Below, piece after piece: positions 33,650 to 47,420 of a stretch of 64,000 nucleotides of DNA; positions within the stretch are counted from its first letter, which is position 1; every line of letters begins with the position of its first letter. The stretch is from assembly GCF_041051975.1 (NCBI RefSeq), contig NZ_CP163435.1, forward strand, positions 7,171,001-7,235,000, read 5' to 3'. The position numbers and the translations under genes are program-made. The notes under the pieces are model-generated. The model was not told where the DNA came from. It saw only the letters and a list, made by a program, of their open reading frames with translations, and did no database searches. Source of the stretch: Streptomyces sp. R21. GTDB lineage: Bacteria > Actinomycetota > Actinomycetes > Streptomycetales > Streptomycetaceae.

Positions 33650-33673
33650 TAAACCTTTCGTTAGCGATACGGT
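33644..33673 (+). promoter_or_regulatory. Promoter of the pullulanase gene
   Basis: -35 TTGCTG (33644-33649), an 18-base spacer beginning TAAACCT, and -10 TACGGT (33668-33673). It is nearly the same as the amylase promoter at 29817-29846, and its -35 overlaps a CTTGCTG repeat. Confidence 0.7.
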
Positions 33674-33755
33674 CGCGCCCGGCGCCCGGCAGCATTGCCG
33701 CACTGCGGCCCTGGGCTAGGCCCCGATCGAGCCGTATTCGCAAGGAGTTCACCCT

Positions 33756-39167
<5,412 letters not shown>

Positions 39168-39180
39168 GCAGGGCTAATTT

Positions 39181-39216
39181 GGTGGGGCAGACCGGGAATC
39201 GGGGGTCTGCCCCACC
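39181..39216. terminator. Terminator of the pullulanase gene
   Basis: Perfect 13-base arms (39181-39193 and 39204-39216) with a 10-base loop start 13 bases past the stop codon. Confidence 0.88.
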
Positions 39217-39240
39217 ACTCGTGTCCGAGGGACAGCTCCC

Positions 39241-40935
39241 ATGGACGGCAACGGCACGTACGCGACGTACGGAATCGACGGCGCCCGCATCAGAAACGGC
39301 GACGGCGCCGACTCCACCGTGCTCGTCGTCGACGACGTACCGGCCAACCGTTACGCACTGGGCGCCGTACTGCGGCGCGCCGGGCACAGTGTCGTCCCCG
39401 TCGGCAGCGCGAGCGAGGCGCTCGTCGAACTCGACGTACGGCTGCGGGCGGGCGACCTGCCCGACGTGGCGCTGGTCGACGTGGGCCTGCCGGACATGAA
39501 CGGTTTCGAACTCTGCCGCAGGCTGAAGGCGCAGCCACCCATGGCCGCCCTGCCCGTCGTGCACTTCTCCGCCGCCTCGGGCGGCCCCGGCTACCGCTGC
39601 CTCGGCCTGGACGCGGGCGGCGAGGCCTATCTGTCGGTGCCCGCCGAACCCGAGGAGATCCAGGCGGTGGTCCGCGCGGCGGTGCGCGCCGCCCGGATCC
39701 GCTCGGGAGCCGAGACACGGATACGGCGCCTGACGCTGCTGTCCGAGGCGATCGTCGCCGTCCAGACGGCGCGCTGCCTGGAGGAACTCGCCGACGCGGC
39801 CGCCGAGGGCACCGCGCGGCTCACCGGCACGCCCGCCGCCGTCTTCGTGCTCGGCGAGGACGGAGCGCTGTATCGCGGCCTGTCCCGCAGCCGCGTCCGG
39901 TCCTCCCTGCCGGACCTCGGCGCGCACGAGGCGGTGACCGGGCTCATCCGGCGGACCGTCGCGGGGGCCGGGGTACGCGGCACCGTCGTGCCCTTTCCGC
40001 AGTGGCCCGCCGGCTTCTTCACTCCCGGCGCACCCGACGACGCCCGCCTGGTGCTGACCCGGACACCGTGCGGCACGGCGGGCGTCTGCCTCGCCACCCC
40101 GGTACGCGGCGCGTACGACCGGACGCCGGAGACCGACATCCTGGTGGCCCGGCTCGCCCAGGCCACCGCACTGGCCGCGGAGCCCCTGCTCATGTACCAG
40201 GTGGAACGGCATGTCGCCCTGACCCTCCAACACAGCTTCCTGCCACAGAAGTTGCCCGACATCCCGGGGGTCGACGTCGTCGTCCGCTATGTCCCGGCGT
40301 CCCGGCAGACGGAGATCGGCGGCGACTTCTACGCGGCCCTGAGGACCCCCGAAGGAGTGCTCGCCGCGGTCGGCGACGTCGTCGGGCACTCGCTGGACGC
40401 GGCCACCGTCATGGTGGAGATCCGGCACGCACTGCGCGCGTACTGCATCGAGACCCCGGGCCCGGCCGTGCTGGCCCGGCGGCTGGACCGGATGCTGGGG
40501 ACCTACCACCCCGACGTCACCGCCACCGTCTGCCTGGCTCTGGTCGACCCGGACTCCGGGCTCACGCGGATCGCCAACGCGGGGCACATCCCGCCGCTGA
40601 TCGTCCGCGAGGAGGGGTATCCAGGGGAGGGCGGCGCCGCGAGCCCGGGGAAGTACACCGCCGAGTACGCCAAGGTCTCCGGGCCGCTGCTGGGGCTGGG
40701 TCTGGACCGCCCGCCGCCCGTCGAGTTCGTCCTCGGCCCCAGGGACCGGCTCCTCATGGTCACCGACGGCCTCATCGAGACCCGTGGCACGGACCTCGCC
40801 GACTCCATGGAGACCCTGCGCGCCGCCGCCGCCGCGGCCCCGCCCGGCGCGACCGCCCTGTGCGACACCCTGCTCGACTGCTTCGGCCACGACAGGGAGG
40901 ACGACATCGCGCTGCTGGCGCTGCGGCTAGGGTGA
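39241..40935 (+). CDS. Receiver-domain PP2C (RsbU/SpoIIE-type) serine phosphatase
   Basis: A 564-residue cytoplasmic regulator. The N-terminal receiver (about 26-145) has the acidic pair VVDD (30-32) and the phospho-acceptor Asp80 in VALVDVGLPDM. At the position of the invariant Lys-Pro it reads LSVPAEP, so signalling is probably atypical. A GAF-like region (about 165-325) leads to the PP2C domain (about 335-563), with IGGDFY, GDVVGHSLDAA and DREDDIALLAL as metal ligands. It probably dephosphorylates an anti-sigma antagonist. No anti-sigma or antagonist genes are adjacent. GAGGGA precedes the ATG. Confidence 0.88.
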   Translation: MDGNGTYATYGIDGARIRNGDGADSTVLVVDDVPANRYALGAVLRRAGHSVVPVGSASEALVELDVRLRAGDLPDVALVDVGLPDMNGFELCRRLKAQPPMAALPVVHFSAASGGPGYRCLGLDAGGEAYLSVPAEPEEIQAVVRAAVRAARIRSGAETRIRRLTLLSEAIVAVQTARCLEELADAAAEGTARLTGTPAAVFVLGEDGALYRGLSRSRVRSSLPDLGAHEAVTGLIRRTVAGAGVRGTVVPFPQWPAGFFTPGAPDDARLVLTRTPCGTAGVCLATPVRGAYDRTPETDILVARLAQATALAAEPLLMYQVERHVALTLQHSFLPQKLPDIPGVDVVVRYVPASRQTEIGGDFYAALRTPEGVLAAVGDVVGHSLDAATVMVEIRHALRAYCIETPGPAVLARRLDRMLGTYHPDVTATVCLALVDPDSGLTRIANAGHIPPLIVREEGYPGEGGAASPGKYTAEYAKVSGPLLGLGLDRPPPVEFVLGPRDRLLMVTDGLIETRGTDLADSMETLRAAAAAAPPGATALCDTLLDCFGHDREDDIALLALRLG

Positions 40936-40978
40936 TCGGGACGTCACCCGAAAGATGTCCTTGGAACAGGAGTGCCCC

Positions 40979-41332
40979 ATGCCGCAGATCACCGTTGAAC
41001 ACTCCCCGTATCTTGACGGGGTCGACTGGAACGGGTTCGCGCGCGAGCTGCACACGGTGGTGGTCGAGACGGCGGCCGCGAAGCTCGAAGCGTGCAAGAG
41101 CCGGTTCCTGCGGACCGAGGACGAAGTGGTGGGAGCGGAGGCGGAGGGGCACGCCATCGTGAACGTCTCGCTCGCCCTGCTGGCCGGGCGGAGTGCCGAG
41201 ACCAAGGCGGAGCTCACCGAAGCCGTACTGGATCTGCTGCGCAAGTACGTCGAGGTTCAGGACGGCGTCAGGCTGCACGCGTCCGCCGAGGTCCGCGACC
41301 TCGACCCGTCCTACCGGAAGTTCGAGGAGTAG
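40979..41332 (+). CDS. 5-carboxymethyl-2-hydroxymuconate isomerase (CHMI)-family tautomerase
   Basis: A 117-residue member of the tautomerase superfamily (CHMI, HpaF-like). It starts M-PQITVEHSPYL, leaving Pro as residue 1 after Met removal, which is the catalytic base of the family. The length matches CHMI, about 120 to 126. HpaF acts in homoprotocatechuate degradation, but no other hpa genes are near, so the substrate is open. ATG 40979 is chosen over the ATG at 40955 because only it places Pro at position 2 and has AGGAG upstream. Confidence 0.85.
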   Translation: MPQITVEHSPYLDGVDWNGFARELHTVVVETAAAKLEACKSRFLRTEDEVVGAEAEGHAIVNVSLALLAGRSAETKAELTEAVLDLLRKYVEVQDGVRLHASAEVRDLDPSYRKFEE

Positions 41333-41350
41333 GTCTTACGTCCCCGAGGC

Positions 41351-42052
41351 CTACGCGGACGGCGGCGACGCCAGGGTGATCAGGCGCACCGCCAGGTCGC
41401 TGAAGGGCCCTTCCGGTGACTCGTCCTTCAGGACGGTGCGCAGCAGCCCGGCCAGTTCGTCGTCGTAGGCGGCACTGACCGCCGCGAGCGCCGCGAAGTC
41501 GTGCACGAGCTGCACCTCCAGCTCGCCGCGCGGGATGCGGCGCCCGTCCAGCCAGATCAGCGCCGTCGACTCGACGAGCGAGATCCACGAGCGGATCACC
41601 AACTCCAGGCGGGCGGGCGGGTTCTCGACCTTCAGATGCGACAGGATCTGGAGGTACGCGGCCTGCCGCACCCCGTCGACGAGCGCGTTCGTCGTCGAGG
41701 AGCCCACGGCGGGGCCGCCGCGCATCAGCGCCGAGAAGCCGGGCCCGTGGTCGTCCACGAAGTCGAAGAACCGGCGCATCACGCGCAGCAGCCGCGCTCC
41801 CAGCGGCCCGTCCTCCGCCTCCACGAACCGGCTCGCGAGATCGTCGGACGCGCGCTGCAACGCCGCCTCGTACAGGCTGAGTTTGCCGGGAAAGTAGTGG
41901 TAGACCAGCGGGCGCGAGATGCCCGCGGCCGAGGCTATCTCGTCGATGGAGACCTCGTCGGGCGAGCGTCGGCTGAACAGTTCGAGAGCGACACCGATCA
42001 ACTGCTGCCGTCGCTCCTCGACACCCATCCTGCGGCGTACCCCGGTTGTCAT
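41351..42052 (-). CDS. TetR/AcrR family transcriptional regulator
   Basis: A 233-residue regulator. The N-terminal HTH at about 12-58 reads RRQQLIGVALELFSRRSPDEVSIDEIASAAGISRPLVYHYF, with an all-helical ligand domain after it. AAGGTG precedes the ATG. It lies 56 bases downstream of the ferredoxin reductase gene on the same strand, so it may be the last gene of that operon and its autorepressor. The ligand is unknown, though lipophilic substrates are typical. Confidence 0.88.
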   Translation of the reverse strand: MTTGVRRRMGVEERRQQLIGVALELFSRRSPDEVSIDEIASAAGISRPLVYHYFPGKLSLYEAALQRASDDLASRFVEAEDGPLGARLLRVMRRFFDFVDDHGPGFSALMRGGPAVGSSTTNALVDGVRQAAYLQILSHLKVENPPARLELVIRSWISLVESTALIWLDGRRIPRGELEVQLVHDFAALAAVSAAYDDELAGLLRTVLKDESPEGPFSDLAVRLITLASPPSA

Positions 42053-42108
42053 GCGAACACCTTACCGATCGGAACCGGCGCGGAACGGACCGGTCCGCCC
42101 AAGGTCGT

Positions 42109-43203
42109 TCACATGTCCAACACGATTCGCTCACCAAGTGCCCGCGAAACACAGATCAGCATCGAGTCGCTACGCTCCGCATCCGTCAGCAGCTCGTCCC
42201 GGTGCTCGATCTCCCCTTCCAGGACCCGCTGTTGGCAGGTGCCGCAGAATCCCTGCTCGCAGGAGTACGCCGTGTCGGGCAGTTCGGCGCGTACGGCGGC
42301 GAGCACGGTGGAGTCTGCGGGCACGGCCACCGTGCGTCCGCTGCGCCGCAGTTCGACCTCGAAGGAGCCGTTGCCCTCGGTCGAGGTGCGGGGGCTGAAG
42401 CGCTCCAGGTGCAGCGTCGCACCGTCCGGGAGACGGGCCGCGACCGCGTCCATCAGGCCCTCGGGGCCGCAGCAATAGACCGCGGCGCCGTCCGGGGTAT
42501 CCGTGAACAGCGCGTCCAGGTCCGGCAGCCCGTCCTCGTCCTGCGCGACGACGGTGACCCTCCCCCAGGCTCGGCTTCGCTCGCCCGGGGGGACCCCCAT
42601 CCGGTCCAGCTTCTCGATCTCCTCCAGGAACGGCATCGAGGCGCGCGTCCGGCCGCCGTACAGCAGCCGCCACTCCACCCCCTGTTGGAGACTCCGGATC
42701 ATGGCGAGGACGGGCGTGATGCCGATGCCGCCCGCCACGAAGACGTACGACGGCGCGGGCGCGAGCGGGAAGCGGTTGCGCGGCCCGCGCACCTCGACCT
42801 CCAGGCCCTCCCGGAGCTGCTCGTGCACCTCGCGCGAACCGCCGCGCCCACCCTCGGACTCGGCCACGAGCCGGGTCGCGACCGTGTACGACGAGGTGTC
42901 CTCCGGATCGCCGCACAGCGAGTACTGCCGTACGAGTCCCGACGGCAGCATCAGGTCGAGATGCGCCCCCGGCTCCCAGCGGGGCAGGTCCCGCCCCTCC
43001 AGGCGCAGTTGTACGACGCCGTCGGCCACCTTCTCGTGCTGGGTGATCAGCAGCCGCAGTGCCCGGGAGCGCGGCCGGCCGGAGGTCGGGTTCTCCAGGG
43101 CGGGCAGCGGCCACAGCGGGGAGGCCGCGATCCGGCGGCGCATCGCCCGCCGTACGAGCAGGACGGTGCCGGTGACGGCGACGACGGTGCGCAGGCGGGG
43201 CAT
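42109..43203 (-). CDS. Ferredoxin reductase with C-terminal 2Fe-2S domain (oxygenase-reductase type)
   Basis: A 364-residue three-domain electron-transfer protein. The flavin domain (about 50-150) has RQYSLCGDP, the NAD(P) domain has GGIGITPVLAM and VYCCGPEGLM, and the C-terminal ferredoxin (about 280-364) has SCEQGFCGTCQ plus a distant ICVSRA Cys. This layout is shared by phthalate dioxygenase and vanillate demethylase reductases and by diiron monooxygenase reductases. A 45-bp repeat (42560-42604) inserts about 15 residues (MGVPPGERSRAWGRV). Its ATG overlaps the stop of the diiron-like gene as TGATG, so the two are translationally coupled. Confidence 0.9.
   Translation of the reverse strand: MPRLRTVVAVTGTVLLVRRAMRRRIAASPLWPLPALENPTSGRPRSRALRLLITQHEKVADGVVQLRLEGRDLPRWEPGAHLDLMLPSGLVRQYSLCGDPEDTSSYTVATRLVAESEGGRGGSREVHEQLREGLEVEVRGPRNRFPLAPAPSYVFVAGGIGITPVLAMIRSLQQGVEWRLLYGGRTRASMPFLEEIEKLDRMGVPPGERSRAWGRVTVVAQDEDGLPDLDALFTDTPDGAAVYCCGPEGLMDAVAARLPDGATLHLERFSPRTSTEGNGSFEVELRRSGRTVAVPADSTVLAAVRAELPDTAYSCEQGFCGTCQQRVLEGEIEHRDELLTDAERSDSMLICVSRALGERIVLDM
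42560..42604 (-). repeat. 45-bp structured repeat, copy 2, in frame inside the ferredoxin reductase
   Basis: The sequence on the plus strand matches 18812-18856 at 38 of 45 bases, including TTCGCTCG and GGGGGGACCCCCATC. The host gene here runs on the opposite strand, so the same DNA is read in the other direction. The arms GGC/GCC at positions 9-11/24-26 replace CCC/GGG of copy 1, keeping the stem. Confidence 0.8.
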
Positions 43204-44117
43204 CACGCGGCTCCTTTCTCGGCGGCGAGCGCGGCCGTCGCGGCGGGGGAGGATGCCAGGTAGGCGACGGCCTGCTCGGTGGAGCCCTCCTGGGAGGGGT
43301 GGTAGTCCCGGCTGAGATAGCGAGGGATGGACCTCAGCATGTCGCCGGTGGTGGGCAGCGTGCCCCGCTTCCCGCTCAGATACAGGTCCTTGAAGGAGGC
43401 CTTGCCGGCCGCGAGCGTCGGGTCGTTCTCCATGAAGAACCGCGTCCCGCGCTGCCACAGGAACACCAACGCGGTGAACGCGGTCGCCCAGGTCCGCGCC
43501 CGCCGCCGGTAGCTGCCGTCGACGTGCATGAACAGCTCGAAGGCGACGGACCGGTGCTCGACCTCCTCCGCTCCGTGCCAGCGCAGCAGGTCCAGCATGG
43601 TCGGGTCGGCACCCCGCTGGTCCAGCTCCTCCGCGTTCAGCACCCAGTTGCCGAGGAAGGCGGTGTAGTGCTCGATGGCCGCGATGACGGCGACCCGCTC
43701 CATCAGCCACCACTTGCGGGCCCGGCCCGGCGGCAGGGTGCGGTCGCCGAGCAGCTTCTCGAAGAACCAGTCGACCTGCGCGGTGTACGGCGCCGGGTCG
43801 AGCCCGAGCTCCTTGAGGTGCGGCAGCACCTCGTCGTGCGCCTGCGAGTGCATGGCCTCCTGGCCGATGAACCCGATGACGTCCTCGCGCAGCCGCTCGT
43901 CCCGGATGTACGGCAGCACCTGCTTGTAGACATGCACGAACCAGCGCTCACCGGCGGGCAGCAGCAGATGCAGCACGTTGATGGTGTGCGTGGTGAAGGG
44001 ATCGCCCGGCACCCAGTGCAACGGGGTGTCCTCCCAGGAGAAGGACACCTTCCGCGCCTTGAGCGGTATCCGCTCGGAGTCGACCGGCTGGGGCAGCCGC
44101 GCCTGCGTGTTAGACAT
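43203..44117 (-). CDS. PF10118 'metal-dependent hydrolase' family, ferritin-like diiron protein
   Basis: A 304-residue helical protein of the family labelled predicted metal-dependent hydrolase (PF10118). Two carboxylate/His motifs, GQEAMHSQAHDE (about 88) and HGAEEVEHRSVAFE (about 185), are of the ExxH type used by ferritin-like diiron oxygenases, with a further Glu/His in RVAVIAAIEHYTAF. Coupling to a ferredoxin reductase favours an O2-activating oxygenase over a hydrolase; this is inference. It is the first gene of the operon with the reductase and TetR. Confidence 0.82.
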   Translation of the reverse strand: MSNTQARLPQPVDSERIPLKARKVSFSWEDTPLHWVPGDPFTTHTINVLHLLLPAGERWFVHVYKQVLPYIRDERLREDVIGFIGQEAMHSQAHDEVLPHLKELGLDPAPYTAQVDWFFEKLLGDRTLPPGRARKWWLMERVAVIAAIEHYTAFLGNWVLNAEELDQRGADPTMLDLLRWHGAEEVEHRSVAFELFMHVDGSYRRRARTWATAFTALVFLWQRGTRFFMENDPTLAAGKASFKDLYLSGKRGTLPTTGDMLRSIPRYLSRDYHPSQEGSTEQAVAYLASSPAATAALAAEKGAA

Positions 44118-44217
44118 GGCGTCAATGTACTGACGGGTAGTGCCCGGGGAAACCCCCGTGCGGGGACTTGTTGACGCGACTGTCAGCTAGTGCGCCCGTC
44201 GGCCGACTCGGCGGGCC

Positions 44218-46152
44218 CTACCGCAGACCGGTGATTCCCCGGCCGTCCTTCAGCGTCCCCTTCAGTTCGGCCTGGGCCCCCTGCTTCGTGCGGACGGCGA
44301 GCACGGAGCCGTGTGCCGAGCCGGTCACCCCGCCCGTCGCGGTGATCGCGGACGTGTCCTTGCTGCCCGCGGCAAGCAGGTACCAGGTGCCCGCCCCGGA
44401 CTTCCAGAGCACGCCCGCCAGCACATGCGGATCGCGCGGGCCGCACGCCGTGGAGTTCTCGCCCTTCGCCGCGACCGCCCCGTACTTCCCGCCCGGCGTG
44501 TGGAACTGAGCCAGCACCCGCGTGCCCCCGCCCCGCCAGGTCTCGGCGCGCGTGCACACCCACCCGGCGCTCCCGCTCGCGTCGGGCAGTGGCTGGCTCG
44601 CGTACTCCCAGGCGTTCACGGACCGTACGCCCTGCGAGCGCACCTCGCCGAGGGAGCAGGCGAACGGAGACCAGGCGCGCAGCGCCTCCGAGCCGGACGC
44701 CTCGTGCGGCGCCGAGGGCCGGCCGGTGGTGAGGTGCGCCGGGGTCAGCTCGCCGAGGTCGGCCATCAGACGGGTGCCCGAGGTGTCCGTCAGCTGGAGC
44801 ACGTTCCAGGACGTGCAGGCGCCGGTCGCCTGGGCCGGGCTGGCCAGCGGGGCGGTCACGCCCTGGCCGGAGAGGTCGAGGTCCATCGCGCCGGACGACG
44901 GCTTCAGCAGGTCCCGCTCGGCCGCCTTCTTCACCCAGGGGGCCGTCAGATAGCGGACGTTGCCGTCGGACCGGTCGAGGACCACCGCGTTCGCCTCGGA
45001 CCCGGTCGCCCCGTCGACACGTGCGAAGTCGAGCGCCGCCCCGCTCGTGCCGTCCTTCGGCTCCGCGTACCGCGCGATGCGCAGGCCGTCGTAGAGCAGC
45101 ACCACACGGGCCTGGTCGACATCCCCCGCGTACAGCAGCTGGGGCGGTCCGGGCGGGGCGCCGGCCGGGGTGCCGGGGGTCGCGGAGACCTGCACGGACT
45201 CGCCGGGCCGCGCCCACACGGCGAGCGCGCGCCGCAGCAGCTCCCTGTCCTTGACGAGGTTGCCGCGCGCGGGCCACACGGAGAAGTCGGTGCGTGCCGA
45301 CGACTGCCATGCCGTCGCGGGCACGAGGGTCAACTGCCCGGGATTCAGGGCGGCTTCGGCCGCCGGGTTCTGCGCGTACGAGGGGGCGGCGGCGCCGTCC
45401 CGCCCCCAGCCGTCACCCGGCAGCCCGAGCAGTGCCCCGCACACGGTCACCGCGCACGCGGCGGCCAGCGCGGCCTTCAGGTGCTGCCTGCGGCGCATCA
45501 GGTCGGTGGGCCGGGCGTGCAGTGAACAGGGGTCGAACTCGGGCGAGTTGAGCAGGTCGTCCTGCCGCTCCAGGCCGCCGGCCTCCGCGAGCGCCGCCCC
45601 GGGGTCCGCGGCGCCCGCCGCCGTCAGCACCTTCCGTACGTCCGCGTCGGTCAGCTTCTCCAGGCCGCGCAGCACATAGGCGGCGCGGGCGGGCCCGGTC
45701 AGCGCGGACAGCCGCTGGTCCAGGGCGAGTTCGTCGGCGCCGCCGGAGCGCGGGAAGAGCCGCAGGCCCCACACCTGGGGGAGCAGCGGGGGCAGCTGGG
45801 AGCGCTTGGGCCACGCCTTGCGACGCAGCGGCAGCCCCGCCTCCAACGCCGTACGCACCACTTGGAGGCGTACGAAGGCATAGCCCGGATCGCCGTCGCG
45901 GCCGCCGCCGGTCTGCTGGGCGGGGATGACCGACGCATCGCCGGAGGTACGGGCGCGGGGCAGCGCGCGCTGGGTGAGCGCGTGCGCGGTCAGCACCCGG
46001 CGGTTGCGGCCGAGGCTCGGGGGCAGCACCAGATAGGCGAGCCGGACGAGCCGCGGGTAGTGCTCGACGAGAGCGGCCTCGGCCTGCTCGACGTCGACGA
46101 CCGGTCCGGAGGAGGTGGGTGCGGGGCGCGGGGCGACATCCTGTGACTGCAC
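44218..46152 (-). CDS. Large membrane protein with sigma-factor-like cytoplasmic domain
   Basis: About 644 residues in three parts. The cytoplasmic region (1-225) begins VEQAEAALVEHYPRLVRLAYLVLPPSLG, resembling ECF sigma region 2, and later has LTGPARAAYVLRGLEKLTDADV, resembling region 4 but without a recognisable DNA-binding helix. One helix lies near 230-252 (AALAAACAVTVCGALLGLPG). The exterior domain (about 390 residues) has four or five Cys and no family I recognise. I infer a decayed sigma/anti-sigma fusion. GTG 46152 and TTG 46161 are both possible and neither has a good SD. Confidence 0.7.
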   Translation of the reverse strand: MQSQDVAPRPAPTSSGPVVDVEQAEAALVEHYPRLVRLAYLVLPPSLGRNRRVLTAHALTQRALPRARTSGDASVIPAQQTGGGRDGDPGYAFVRLQVVRTALEAGLPLRRKAWPKRSQLPPLLPQVWGLRLFPRSGGADELALDQRLSALTGPARAAYVLRGLEKLTDADVRKVLTAAGAADPGAALAEAGGLERQDDLLNSPEFDPCSLHARPTDLMRRRQHLKAALAAACAVTVCGALLGLPGDGWGRDGAAAPSYAQNPAAEAALNPGQLTLVPATAWQSSARTDFSVWPARGNLVKDRELLRRALAVWARPGESVQVSATPGTPAGAPPGPPQLLYAGDVDQARVVLLYDGLRIARYAEPKDGTSGAALDFARVDGATGSEANAVVLDRSDGNVRYLTAPWVKKAAERDLLKPSSGAMDLDLSGQGVTAPLASPAQATGACTSWNVLQLTDTSGTRLMADLGELTPAHLTTGRPSAPHEASGSEALRAWSPFACSLGEVRSQGVRSVNAWEYASQPLPDASGSAGWVCTRAETWRGGGTRVLAQFHTPGGKYGAVAAKGENSTACGPRDPHVLAGVLWKSGAGTWYLLAAGSKDTSAITATGGVTGSAHGSVLAVRTKQGAQAELKGTLKDGRGITGLR

Positions 46153-46211
46153 GTTCAGCAAAACGAGCGAATCGTTGGATGGTCACCTGCCCCGCGCCGG
46201 TGCCCCGGGCG

Positions 46212-46715
46212 TTACGCCTCCGGCTCCACGAGCAGGCGCGCGTAGTTCGCCATCGACCGCTGGTAGCGCGGCAGATGGGGGGCGAGGGCGCCGAGGACGA
46301 GGGAGAGGCCCTCGCGGTCGCGGCCGAGGCTGGACAGGCACAGCGCCAGGCAGCCGCGTACGGCGTCGTCCAACTCGTCGGAGGGGCCGTCGAGTTCGGG
46401 TGTGAGGAGCTTGACGCCCTCCTCCGGCTGCCCGATGTTCCGCAGCGAGCTGGAGAGCTGGATCTTGGCGCGGCGGCCCTTGTACCCGCTCAGCCCGCGC
46501 GCCAGCGCCTCCCGGTACAGCGGCACGGCCTTGTCCGAGTGGCCCGTGGAGTCCCAGGCGCAGGCCTGCTCGAACGGCCCGAAGGGGCTGTCGGCGGGCA
46601 GCTCGGCGACGAGCGCGTCGATCACCGCGCGGAAGTCCGCCCCGGTCTCCTCGGTGTAGTCGTCGTAGGTGGCCCAGGCGGCCTCGATGCGCTCTTCCCA
46701 GTTATTCGTGATCAC
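46212..46715 (-). CDS. TPR-type protein
   Basis: A 167-residue soluble, all-helical protein with tetratricopeptide-like repeats (DKAVPLYREALARGLSGYKGRRAKI and EEGVKLLTPELDGPSDELDDAVRGCLALCLSSLGRDREGLSL). It is likely a protein-protein adaptor; no partner is evident. GTG 46715 is the start. The gene is followed 59 bases later by the sigma-like membrane protein gene in the same direction, and the two may be linked. Confidence 0.78.
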   Translation of the reverse strand: MITNNWEERIEAAWATYDDYTEETGADFRAVIDALVAELPADSPFGPFEQACAWDSTGHSDKAVPLYREALARGLSGYKGRRAKIQLSSSLRNIGQPEEGVKLLTPELDGPSDELDDAVRGCLALCLSSLGRDREGLSLVLGALAPHLPRYQRSMANYARLLVEPEA

Positions 46716-46858
46716 CGGCCCACTCTCGCACAGGTGTACCCGTGGCGGTATCGGGTTTGCGGGCGATTGAGCGCGGGGCGCGTGGCAGCCGTATCGAAGG
46801 AGGGGCCCCTGTCGGGGGCTCTCGGTGGCATGGCCGCCGACAGGTACCGGAGGAACGT

Positions 46859-47344
46859 ATGAGGTTGACGCGCGAGAAGCTCGCGGCCGGGGCCGCCGTG
46901 GCCCTGCTGGCGCTGACCGGCTGCGGCGGGTCGGGCGACAACGGGGGCCACAGCGGCCACGCGGACAGCAAGAACGCCGCGGCCGAGGTCCCGGCGACGG
47001 CGACCGGCAGCCTGGAGGAACTGGCCGCCGAGGCGAAGTGCAAGCCGGACATCCAGACGGACGCCGACGAGATCCGGCAGGGCGTCTGCAAGGTGGGCGG
47101 CGGCAAGTTCATCCTCGCCACCTTCGCCACCGACCGCGGCCAGCGGGAGTGGCTCAACGCGGCCAAGGACTACGGCGGGTCGTACCTCGTCGGCGCCAAG
47201 TGGGTCGCCGTCGGCGACGCCAAGACGGTCGGCACGCTGCGCGGCCAGCTCGGCGGGACCGTCGAGGAGGGGGCCTCGCACCACTCGGGGAGCAGTGGTG
47301 GTGGGGGAGACGAGACCGCGCACTCCGGTCACCACACCGGCTGA
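46859..47344 (+). CDS. Small lipoprotein of unknown function
   Basis: 161 residues. The signal peptide ends with the lipobox LALTGC (about Cys22). Then comes a His/Gly tract (GGHSGHADSK), a folded domain of about 90 residues with two Cys (AKCKPD and QGVCKV), and a C-terminal HHSG/GGGG/HSGHH tail. His-rich ends suggest possible metal binding. GGAGGA precedes the ATG; upstream in-frame codons are rejected. It is followed by two strong hairpins. Confidence 0.82.
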   Translation: MRLTREKLAAGAAVALLALTGCGGSGDNGGHSGHADSKNAAAEVPATATGSLEELAAEAKCKPDIQTDADEIRQGVCKVGGGKFILATFATDRGQREWLNAAKDYGGSYLVGAKWVAVGDAKTVGTLRGQLGGTVEEGASHHSGSSGGGGDETAHSGHHTG

Positions 47345-47360
47345 CCGCGCAGGATCGGGG

Positions 47361-47412
47361 GAGTACTCGCCCGGGCCGGACCGGCGGGATCGGCCGGACC
47401 GGGCGAGTACTC
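47361..47412. terminator. Hairpin downstream of the lipoprotein gene
   Basis: 14-base arms GAGTACTCGCCCGG (47361-47374) and its complement (47399-47412) close a GC-rich loop that can fold internally. It is the first of two terminator hairpins here. Confidence 0.75.
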
Positions 47413-47420
47413 GGCAGAGA

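Noticed and set aside
40979..41332. Homoprotocatechuate degradation operon
   Set aside because: A CHMI-like tautomerase alone is not enough; no hpa ring-cleavage or dehydrogenase genes are adjacent.
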